Below are positions 57,506 to 64,000 of a stretch of DNA of 64,000 nucleotides, piece by piece. This DNA is from an uncultured Lentibacter sp. GTDB lineage: Bacteria; Pseudomonadota; Alphaproteobacteria; Rhodobacterales; Rhodobacteraceae. Position 1 is the stretch's first letter. The number at the start of each line of letters is the position of its first letter. Below the pieces are notes generated by a model. That model was not told the origin of the DNA, did no database searches, and worked only from the letters and a program-made list of their open reading frames with translations. Made by a program: the position numbers and the translations under genes. The stretch spans positions 124,001-188,000 of the forward strand of contig CANMGT010000001.1 of the NCBI GenBank assembly GCA_947497495.1, read 5' to 3'.

Positions 57506-57784
57506 TTACTTCCGCTTCGCTTTTTTGTCAGCGGCGTGGCCATAGTAGGTCCGCGTTGGTGAGTATTCACCAAACTTCTGACCAATCATGTCTTCCGTGA
57601 CGTTGACTGTGATGTGCTTCTGGCCGTTGTAAACGCCAAACGTCAGGCCAACAAACTGTGGCAAGATCGTCGAGCGGCGCGACCAGATTTTGATAACTTC
57701 GTTACGGCCTGACTCGCGTGATGCTTCGGCTTTCTTAAGCACGTAAGCATCCACAAAGGGGCCTTTCCAAACAGAGCGTGACAT
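57506..57784 (-). CDS. rpsS: Ribosomal protein S19
   Basis: 92 residues. [18 protein letters not shown] and the end [20 protein letters not shown] are conserved. Confidence 0.98.
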   Translation of the reverse strand: MSRSVWKGPFVDAYVLKKAEASRESGRNEVIKIWSRRSTILPQFVGLTFGVYNGQKHITVNVTEDMIGQKFGEYSPTRTYYGHAADKKAKRK

Positions 57785-57787
57785 ATG

Positions 57788-58630
57788 TTAGCGCCCCTTC
57801 TTCTTGGCGTGCCGCGAGCGGATAATCAGCTTGCTAGACGCTTTGTTTTTGTTGCGAGTGCGAGCACCCTTCGTTGGCTTACCCCAAGGTGTAACCGGGT
57901 GACGGCCACCTGAAGTACGGCCTTCACCACCACCGTGTGGGTGATCGATCGGGTTCATAACAACACCACGAACCGACGGGCGTTTGCCTTTGTGGCGCAT
58001 GCGGCCGGCTTTACCGTAGTTCTGGTTTGAGTTGTCAGGGTTAGACACCGCACCAACTGTTGCCATGCACTCCTGGCGCACCATGCGAAGCTCGCCGCTG
58101 CTCAGACGGATCTGGGCGTAGCCACCATCACGACCAACAAACTGAGCATATGTGCCAGCCGCGCGAGCAATCTGCCCACCCTTGCCTGGTTTCATCTCGA
58201 TGTTGTGGATGATTGTGCCGATCGGCATGCCAGAGAACGGCATTGTGTTGCCTGGCTTGATGTCCGCTTTCGCTGAAGAGATGATCTTGTCGCCAACAGC
58301 CAAACGCTGTGGGGCAAGAACGTAGGCTTGTTCGCCATCTTCGTATTTTACGAGAGCGATGAACGCAGTCCGGTTCGGGTCATACTCGATCCGCTCAACG
58401 GTTGCCGCGACATCCATTTTGTTACGTTTGAAATCTACAATGCGGTAAAGGCGTTTCGCCCCACCACCACGACGACGTGATGTAATACGTCCGGTGTTGT
58501 TCCGGCCACCCGATTTCGTCAGACCCTCGGTGAGGGCTTTGACGGGGCGTCCTTTCCAGAGCTCCGAACGGTCAATCAGCACCAACCCACGTTGGCCCGG
58601 CGTCGTCGGTTTATACGACTTGAGTGCCAT
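57788..58630 (-). CDS. rplB: Ribosomal protein L2
   Basis: 280 residues. [16 protein letters not shown], the central [25 protein letters not shown] core, and the peptidyl-transferase-loop [14 protein letters not shown] are conserved. In most bacteria rplW lies directly upstream; here no ribosomal gene does. Confidence 0.98.
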   Translation of the reverse strand: MALKSYKPTTPGQRGLVLIDRSELWKGRPVKALTEGLTKSGGRNNTGRITSRRRGGGAKRLYRIVDFKRNKMDVAATVERIEYDPNRTAFIALVKYEDGEQAYVLAPQRLAVGDKIISSAKADIKPGNTMPFSGMPIGTIIHNIEMKPGKGGQIARAAGTYAQFVGRDGGYAQIRLSSGELRMVRQECMATVGAVSNPDNSNQNYGKAGRMRHKGKRPSVRGVVMNPIDHPHGGGEGRTSGGRHPVTPWGKPTKGARTRNKNKASSKLIIRSRHAKKKGR

Positions 58631-59047
58631 GCTTTCTGTCTTCCGTTTAGCAATGCGGGGTTTCCCCCGCTATGTTTTGCGCAGGTTTCCCTGCCCAGTC
58701 TTTTAGGGCCCCGAAGGTCCCCGATTCAAAAAATCAAGAGGCCACAGAACGAATCTGCGGCCACGAGACTTGGGCGGTATAGGGGGGAAAGGCTGGGCTG
58801 TCTATAGCTGGGCTTGTTTTATTGACTAGCCGGGCATCGCTGGCCCGCGGGGCGACGATCCAGCGCTCGTTTCTGCAACTTTATCTCCGCCAAATCACTC
58901 GGCCCTATCCGCGCGGCCCCCAACCTCACCAAATCGCCGCCCCGTCCGGGCGGGCCAGCGATAGCCCGGCGGCCTGCGGCCTTGTTTCCGGGCTTGATAG
59001 CGCGCAAAAAACAAGTCTGCTCGAATTCACAATGAGGTATATTCGAT
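58631..59047 (-). other. Region upstream of rplB with promoter and inverted repeat
   Basis: About 417 bases with no supported gene. It should hold the rplB promoter. The frames on both strands across 58819-59118 are low-complexity Arg/Pro/Ala and are not credible. An inverted repeat lies inside it. Confidence 0.55.
58830..58969. repeat. Inverted repeat, about 19-base arms, 100-base spacer
   Basis: Left arm at 58830-58848 (CCGGGCATCGCTGGCCCGC) and its near-complement at 58950-58969 differ by one inserted base and one change. The arms lie between rplB and the HNH gene. They could form a long hairpin or mark an old mobile element; no transposase is present. Confidence 0.55.
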
Positions 59048-59854
59048 ATGATCAGCGCCGAAGTCATTTCTGCCACACTTCCACAACAGGGATTTGAAAT
59101 TGTGAGCGAAAACTCCAAGACAATTCATTTTTACTCGGGAGAGCACAAAGCCGATGTATATGTTAAAGTCGACACCAAAACCCAGCCGTTAGTTGTGCAC
59201 CCAGACCATCAAAACATATTTAGTCGACTTTCCTCTATTCTCGGAGTGATTGGCAGTCAGCCAATGACATTCTATCACAACTCCACGATGCGAGCATTTC
59301 CGGAGCGTATGAATACAGGGCAAAAGCCCACCAAATATGGTTTGGCCTTTGGCTTTAAGACACAACAAGCGCTCGCTGAGTTTTTAGATTTACTACTAAA
59401 CACAAAGCAAAACAGTATTCTGCTAGACCTGTCTGACATCGACAATAGCGACTTGAAGGAAACAGAAAAAGAGAGCCTCCGAAAAGCGCGCATCGGTCAG
59501 GGCAAATTCCGCTCCGACCTGATTGAAGAGTTTGAAGGAAAATGCTCTCTGACTGGAGTCGGAACGCCCGAACTACTTAAAGCGTCTCACATCAAGCCCT
59601 GGTCTGTATGCGAAGGCGCAGATGAACGACTTAGCCCAGCAAACGGACTACTTCTCGCAGCAAATGCTGACGCCTTGTTTGATAGTGGTTACATTAGCTT
59701 TAGCGAGCTTGGCGAAATCACTGTATCGCCCAAACTAAAAAAATCTTACTTGCAAAAATTTGGATTGTCTGAGGAACTACGACTGAAAGCACCAATTTCT
59801 CCCAGCCGCCGAAAATTCTTATCATTCCATAGAGAACATGTGTTTCTCAAGTAA
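59048..59854 (+). CDS. HNH endonuclease family protein
   Basis: 268 residues. The C-terminal HNH fold has CSLTGVG near 166-172, KASHIKPW near 178-185 (catalytic H181), and LSPANGLLLAANADALFDSG with N199 and D212. The N-terminal half (about 1-140) is unrecognised and may bind DNA. Codon use is visibly more AT-rich than the neighbours, suggesting transfer. No methyltransferase, specificity subunit or second restriction gene is adjacent, so the role (restriction, phage defence, or DNA repair) is open. Confidence 0.75.
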   Translation: MISAEVISATLPQQGFEIVSENSKTIHFYSGEHKADVYVKVDTKTQPLVVHPDHQNIFSRLSSILGVIGSQPMTFYHNSTMRAFPERMNTGQKPTKYGLAFGFKTQQALAEFLDLLLNTKQNSILLDLSDIDNSDLKETEKESLRKARIGQGKFRSDLIEEFEGKCSLTGVGTPELLKASHIKPWSVCEGADERLSPANGLLLAANADALFDSGYISFSELGEITVSPKLKKSYLQKFGLSEELRLKAPISPSRRKFLSFHREHVFLK

Positions 59855-59883
59855 TGGGCAACGTCAATCCAATGGTAAATAGG

Positions 59884-59893
59884 CCCCCCCCCC
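59884..59893. repeat. Run of ten C
   Basis: A C10 tract (G10 on the minus strand) lies directly behind the stop codon of the unknown minus-strand gene and 29 bases after the HNH gene. Such tracts slip during replication. Confidence 0.9.
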
Positions 59894-60280
59894 TCAAATC
59901 ATCTGCCGCCGTTTCCTCGCCCCTCCCCGCCGACACTTCTTAGGCAGGCCCAGCGCCAAGGGGCGTGGCGGCATTACCAGTGCTTCTTCGATAAGCCCGC
60001 AGAACACCTCGACGGCAGGGTCGCTTGCGCGGAACCTGTCTGCGGCGTCCAAGGCCACGCCAGCTTGAACGGCAAACCCAGCGCGCCCGTCCAAGCTGCC
60101 GAGCCATTGCATAAAGCCCATCCGGCCAAGCTCATTAGCCCGTTCTTCACTGTCAGTATTTGTCTGCAACATGTGCAGCGTTCGATGTAAAAACATGGCG
60201 CCCTCCGCGCGAATTGTTGCGGCAAGAGCTAAGGGCAGGCTGTGCAGGGTTGGCCAAGTTGCGCCACCGACACGCACCAT
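59894..60280 (-). CDS. Unknown protein behind a cobalamin riboswitch
   Basis: 128 residues, not recognised. The sequence is mostly helical (LPLALAATIRAEGAMFLHRTLHML, cited part LALAATIRAEGAMFL) with a mid segment DGRAGFAVQAGVALDAADRF, VEVFCGLIEEALVMPPRPLAL, and a very basic end (KKCRRGGARKRRQ). ATG 60280 follows the riboswitch by 32 bases and has GGGGTG upstream; ATG 60196 is possible. The riboswitch suggests repression by B12 and a link to cobalt or corrinoid metabolism. Confidence 0.55.
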   Translation of the reverse strand: MVRVGGATWPTLHSLPLALAATIRAEGAMFLHRTLHMLQTNTDSEERANELGRMGFMQWLGSLDGRAGFAVQAGVALDAADRFRASDPAVEVFCGLIEEALVMPPRPLALGLPKKCRRGGARKRRQMI

Positions 60281-60311
60281 ACCCGAGGCACCCCGCCCGG
60301 TGGTTAACGTT

Positions 60312-60484
60312 CAATGGCAGGTCTCCTGACTTACGGCTTAACGCTCCTTTGACCCTTCCCAAGCCTCAGCTCAGTGGTTTGTCAAAATCGCTCGCCGCTT
60401 ACAGTTGCGGGGGCAGTCACGGACTTGGGCCAAAGCCCGCACCGTATTCCCATTTTCATCTGACGCCGAAACGCCAGAACCATC
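60312..60484 (-). promoter_or_regulatory. Cobalamin riboswitch
   Basis: On the minus strand the conserved pieces occur in order: GATGAAAATGGGAA, GGTGCGGG, GACTGCCCCCGCAACTGTAAG, GCCACTG-like CCACTGAG, and the B12 box AGTCAGGAGACCTGCC near 60317-60333. This is the standard layout of the adenosylcobalamin aptamer. The gene it controls is the unknown protein at 59894-60280. Confidence 0.92.
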
Positions 60485-60541
60485 GCGAACACGTTAGGCG
60501 CGCCGCCCAGATTCTGTCAATCTGGCAATCGTGCAACAACG

Positions 60542-60570
60542 AAAAAGGCCCGCAGCTTTTGCTGCGAGCC
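60542..60570 (-). terminator. Terminator after the TAXI binding-protein gene
   Basis: Ten-base arms at 60547-60556 and 60561-60570 with an AAAA/TTTT loop and one wobble, followed by TTTTTC on the minus strand. It lies 31 bases after the stop codon, ahead of the riboswitch. Confidence 0.85.
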
Positions 60571-60601
60571 TCCACACCGTCCCTGTTAGACATTCGGCTG
60601 T

Positions 60602-61618
60602 TTAGTCAGCCTTCTGGAAGACAACCGGCTCGGGGATTTCCCAGCCAGCTTCCTTGTAGTAGCGCGCTGCCCCCGGGTGCAGGCGGCCCGCGATCAGGCC
60701 AAGGCCACCTTCCTTGGTGATCGTGCTTGGCATCCAGGCCGCAGCTTCGTGCAACTCGGGCAGGTTTTCCCAGATCGCCTTGGTGACTTGGTAAACGACT
60801 TCCTCGTCCACATGCAGGCCAGCGCTGAAGTTCACGATAGCACCATGCGTGCGCGTCGCTGTTTCGTTCATCTGGTTTTCACCATAAGCATCGGCGGCGA
60901 TCTCGTTGGTCGTGCCGCCTGTCGCGGGGTTGATCGACAGCTTTTCAACGGGCACATCCAAAATACGGATCTCTTTCGTCAGAGCAAACTGCTGCACAGC
61001 AGGGCTTGGCACGTTTGTCGGCAGCACGATCACATCGATCTTGTCATCTTGAAACGCCTGAATAGCTGCGTCAAAGCCGAACTCGACAACTTGCATGTCT
61101 TCCGCCGTCAGGCCCGTCGCGGCCTTCAGGTTGGTCAAGACAACGCGCTTGGCGGCGCCCCCCGGGGGGCCAGCAAAGACTTTCTTGCCCTTCAAGTCGT
61201 CAAGCGTCTCAATGCCCGAGTCCGCGCGTGTCACATAGTGGTATGGCCCGATCTGATAAGAGAAAATCATCCCGACTTGCTGCTCTAGGTCAGACGCGTT
61301 TTCCATCTTCTTGAAAGGGCCGATGTTGTTGGCCATCATCCAGTTGATCGTCGGCGAGCCAAACAAAAAATCGACTTTGCCCATGCCCGCATCCACCATG
61401 TGCTTGGTCGCAGCCCCCGTTGCGCGCACCTGAAAGTCGACACCCTCAACATGATTGTTGACGATTTTCGAAATCGACGTGTTCACCACGAAGGGCGACA
61501 TGCCCGGCGCGATCGAGGTAACTTTGTATAGCTCGGCGACAGCTGCCGAGGCCATCAGCCCTCCGGCCAGCGTGCCCGCCGCCACAAGGCGCAGGCTTCT
61601 CTTCATGAGTTGTTTCAT
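60602..61618 (-). CDS. TAXI family TRAP transporter solute-binding protein
   Basis: 338-residue periplasmic binding protein of the TAXI (TRAP-associated extracytoplasmic immunogenic) type. Signal peptide MKQLMKRSLRLVAAGTLAGG, mature start ELYKVTSIAPGM. The ligand is unknown; TAXI members bind glutamate and other organic acids. GGGAGAGAGAC precedes the ATG. It follows the permease gene by 15 bases. Confidence 0.9.
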   Translation of the reverse strand: MKQLMKRSLRLVAAGTLAGGLMASAAVAELYKVTSIAPGMSPFVVNTSISKIVNNHVEGVDFQVRATGAATKHMVDAGMGKVDFLFGSPTINWMMANNIGPFKKMENASDLEQQVGMIFSYQIGPYHYVTRADSGIETLDDLKGKKVFAGPPGGAAKRVVLTNLKAATGLTAEDMQVVEFGFDAAIQAFQDDKIDVIVLPTNVPSPAVQQFALTKEIRILDVPVEKLSINPATGGTTNEIAADAYGENQMNETATRTHGAIVNFSAGLHVDEEVVYQVTKAIWENLPELHEAAAWMPSTITKEGGLGLIAGRLHPGAARYYKEAGWEIPEPVVFQKAD

Positions 61619-61633
61619 AGTCTCTCTCCCTTT

Positions 61634-63520
61634 TTACGTTGATTGCGGCCATAGGCGGCGGCTGAACAGCCCCGCCACCACGGCCAGAATGACAGCCGGA
61701 ACCCAGACCATCGGAATGGGGATCATAGCCCCAAGCCCGATGACAAAGCGCACCGAGCGTTGTCCGCGGGCGAGTTTGCCCAGCATCGGATCAGCTCCGC
61801 CCAGCGAGCTGGCAAACATCCAGATCGCAGCCAGCAGGCGAATGACTGTTGTGATCAGCTCGGCCCAGTTAAACTCGCCCGCAACCAGAAGCAGCGAGGG
61901 CGAGAACACGAAAACATAAGGCACCATCAGCCCTACAATCGAAATACGCAGCGCCACGAAAGCCGTCTGCAACGGGTTCCCCCCCGCAATCGGCGCGGCC
62001 ACGTAGCAGCCATAGGCAATCGGCGGCACGATCGAACTGTAAACAGCATAATAAAGCACGAACATATGCGCTGCGAGCGGCAGCACTCCAGCCTTGATAA
62101 TGGCAGGCGCAATCATGATCGCGATGATGAGGTAAGCAGGCAGCGTCGGCAGGCCCATCCCCAAGATGAGCGCGCCGAACATCGCCAGCATCAGCGCGAT
62201 CACAAGATAGCCCTCCCCCCAGCCCGAGATCGACGTGGCAAACCTGATAGCCACACCTGTCTCGTTGACCACGGCCAGCACGATGCCGATAACAGCAACC
62301 GCCAGCATGATCTGCGCAGCGGAAATTCCGCCTTCAACGAGTGCATCCCAAATGCGCGATGGCTCACGGCGGAAATCAGGGTTCAGCACAAACCCCGTCA
62401 CGAGCGCAGTCACCACGCCAACAAGCCCCGCCGTTGCTGGCGACTTGCCTGCCAGAAAAGCCAACATCAGCGTTACAATCGGCAAGACAACCAGCAGTGA
62501 GTTCAGCCAGTCGCGTGCCGTTATAACTGGCAGTTCTTCCGGTGGTAGCGGCTTGATATCAAGCCGGATCGCCTCTGCGTAGACCTGCGCAAACAGCCCG
62601 ATGTATTTGAACAAAGCCGGCAAAGCCGCCGCCGCAATAACTATCGCGAATGGCATGCCAACCAAGTCAGCCATCACAAATACAGCCGCCGCCATGATCG
62701 GCGGTGTTAACTGCCCGCCCGAACTTGCAGCTGTCTCAACGGCCCCCGCGAAGTTTGCCGAAAAGCCCTGCCGCTTGATCATCGGGATGGTGAACACGCC
62801 CGTGCCCGCGATATTGGCAGCAACCGAGCCTGACATCATGCCAAACACAGCGCTCGCCACGATCGCAGCATGCGCCGCGCCGCCGCGAATACGCCCCGTT
62901 AAGGCGGTGGAAATGTGAATAAGGCTCTCGCCCGCCCCTGTCCGCTCGAGCACCGCGCCGAAGATCAGAAAGATCAGCACATTGTCAGCCACAAGGCCTG
63001 TCGTGCGCCCGAAGACGCCATCAAACGAATACCAAACGATCTGCATGAAGTCGCCGATGCTGGTTCCGAAATGCTCGAAGATTCCGGGCAGGTAAGGCCC
63101 GGCAAACCCGAATGCCACAAAGCAAAGCGCCATGATTACCAGTGAAAAGCCCCAAGCCCGCGCGTTCAGCAAAAGAATAGCCGCAAGCCCCATAAGCCCC
63201 GCCGCGATATTCATTGAGTTGGGAATATAGAACCCTGTCCAAAGCTCGGCCTTGACGCGGTAAAACCAGACAGCGGAGACGATGAAGGCGCCAACCAACG
63301 CCGCATCAAGCAGCCAGCCTAGCCAGGGCGCTTTCGCAAATGCCCCAAGCTTTGCTGCAGGTTGCGTCATCAGCACAATCGCAAGACTAAACCCGATAAC
63401 GCCAAACCGCGCCGTCACCTCATCAAGCGTGAAAAACGCGATCACACCGATCACAATGATCGACAGCAAGCCCGCAAGCAAACGCCCGGTTTGCACGACA
63501 GGTTGAGCGGCAAAACTCAC
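61634..63520 (-). CDS. TRAP transporter fused permease
   Basis: 628-residue membrane protein combining the small (about 1-200) and large (about 200-628) TRAP permease domains, the usual form beside TAXI binding proteins. At least 14 hydrophobic helices. GMMSGSVAANIAGTGVFTIPM near 235-255 is the signature of the large domain (cited part SVAANIAGTGVFTIP). The GTG start overlaps the marR stop by four bases (GTGA), so the operon is marR-permease-TAXI. Confidence 0.92.
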   Translation of the reverse strand: MSFAAQPVVQTGRLLAGLLSIIVIGVIAFFTLDEVTARFGVIGFSLAIVLMTQPAAKLGAFAKAPWLGWLLDAALVGAFIVSAVWFYRVKAELWTGFYIPNSMNIAAGLMGLAAILLLNARAWGFSLVIMALCFVAFGFAGPYLPGIFEHFGTSIGDFMQIVWYSFDGVFGRTTGLVADNVLIFLIFGAVLERTGAGESLIHISTALTGRIRGGAAHAAIVASAVFGMMSGSVAANIAGTGVFTIPMIKRQGFSANFAGAVETAASSGGQLTPPIMAAAVFVMADLVGMPFAIVIAAAALPALFKYIGLFAQVYAEAIRLDIKPLPPEELPVITARDWLNSLLVVLPIVTLMLAFLAGKSPATAGLVGVVTALVTGFVLNPDFRREPSRIWDALVEGGISAAQIMLAVAVIGIVLAVVNETGVAIRFATSISGWGEGYLVIALMLAMFGALILGMGLPTLPAYLIIAIMIAPAIIKAGVLPLAAHMFVLYYAVYSSIVPPIAYGCYVAAPIAGGNPLQTAFVALRISIVGLMVPYVFVFSPSLLLVAGEFNWAELITTVIRLLAAIWMFASSLGGADPMLGKLARGQRSVRFVIGLGAMIPIPMVWVPAVILAVVAGLFSRRLWPQST

Positions 63521-63996
63521 GGTTCAACGCCTTCTTCAGCTGCGCGCACAATAGCGTGGTCTGTCAACTTGCCCAACAAGCGCAGGAACTCGCGGCATTC
63601 TTCAGCCGTGAAGCAGCTTGCAACAGCTTCGTTTCTCCGACTGGCCTCAGCCAGAATATGGTCATGCAATATGCGCCCCTCAGTGCTCAACTCAAGGCGC
63701 AAGGCGCGTTTGTCACTCTCCGCTTCTTGCGTCTGCAAAAAGCCGCGCTCACTGAGGCTTCTGACGATCCGGCTCATCTGGCCCTTGTCCATGATCAGCT
63801 GGCGACGAACGTCAGAATGCGTGGGTCTGTCGCCCGAATGCGTGAGCCCGATGACGCGCCATTCGTTGAGCGTAATGCCGAAACGTGCAACAAAGTTCAT
63901 AGCGCCAAGCCTGTCATTGATCAGGTTGAACTGAGCGACGCGAAACGAAAGCGCATCTTCGATAACGGCGATTGGCGGATGAATCTTGAGCGTCAC
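63517..63996 (-). CDS. MarR family transcriptional regulator
   Basis: 159 residues with a winged helix: RLGAMNFVARFGITLNEWRVIG then DVRRQLIMDKGQMSRIVRSL and the wing ESDKRALRLELS. It starts with GTG 63996, five bases from the window edge, so a longer start beyond the edge is possible. It heads the TRAP operon and may repress it in response to the transported solute; that is inference from position. Confidence 0.9.
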   Translation of the reverse strand: MTLKIHPPIAVIEDALSFRVAQFNLINDRLGAMNFVARFGITLNEWRVIGLTHSGDRPTHSDVRRQLIMDKGQMSRIVRSLSERGFLQTQEAESDKRALRLELSTEGRILHDHILAEASRRNEAVASCFTAEECREFLRLLGKLTDHAIVRAAEEGVEP

Positions 63997-64000
63997 AGCG

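Noticed and set aside
58819..59118. Frames on both strands over the inverted repeat
   Set aside because: Arg/Pro/Ala-rich low-complexity product of GC-rich repeats, overlapping the start of the HNH gene.
1..64000. CRISPR array, insertion sequence, or prophage
   Set aside because: No regularly spaced direct repeats, no transposase or integrase and no phage structural genes were seen; the only inverted repeat has no linked transposase.

Overview
The window looks like chromosomal DNA of a marine Roseobacter-group alphaproteobacterium (Rhodobacterales). The supporting signs are the AapJQMP amino-acid transporter, the Hsp20/DUF1150 pair, an ATP12-type chaperone, a DUF6280 protein, a Sat-CysC fusion, a TAXI-type TRAP transporter with a fused permease, and an S10/spc/alpha ribosomal cluster broken by unrelated genes. 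The species call is inference; no 16S rRNA gene is present.

Left part (1-20.7 kb): a partial NicO metal transporter with its DUF1007 partner; a class I-like polyphosphate kinase 2; D-aminoacyl-tRNA deacylase with a DUF6194 protein; a class V aminotransferase; an MsbA-like ABC exporter whose tail overlaps a convergent TIGR04283 glycosyltransferase; YgfZ; elongation factor P; DUF6280; cobyric acid synthase; a run of PopZ-like protein, TolC and Pcm; tRNA-Cys; GlpD; a FAD oxidoreductase; a CaiB-type CoA transferase; and Sat-CysC, which makes PAPS.

Middle (20.8-38 kb): a small unrecognised glycosyltransferase-like gene; a decayed M23 peptidase pseudogene; DUF1150 and Hsp20 behind a likely RpoH promoter; YdcH; purEK; a DEAD-box helicase with a repetitive basic tail; aapJQMP with an internal terminator after aapJ; a tight cotranscribed series degQ-like, rarA, crcB, rluA-type, HAD phosphatase, ATP12; and a DCC1-like thiol oxidoreductase.

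Ribosomal region (38-58.6 kb, minus strand): rplB-rpsS-rplV-rpsC-rplP, then a 4.8-kb interruption, then rpmC to rpmD, then a second interruption carrying an opposite-strand RhlE helicase and a small membrane protein, then rplO-secY-adk, a sulfotransferase gene, rpsM-rpsK-rpoA-rplQ. The first interruption holds a duplicated RTX-repeat protein, a TIGR02466 2-oxoglutarate/Fe(II) oxygenase, a UPF0114 membrane protein, a glycine-zipper lipoprotein and a PNPOx-family protein. Hairpin terminators sit at the end of each ribosomal segment, so the cluster probably runs as three transcripts. rpsM appears to start with TTG. The genes that normally precede rplB (rpsJ, rplC, rplD, rplW) are not next to it.

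Right part (58.6-64 kb): an inverted repeat, an AT-rich HNH endonuclease gene, an unknown protein directly behind a cobalamin riboswitch, a TAXI TRAP transporter and its MarR-type regulator. No CRISPR array, insertion sequence or prophage was seen. The best leads are the riboswitch-controlled unknown protein, the genes lodged in the ribosomal cluster, the HNH/inverted-repeat locus and the peptidase pseudogene.
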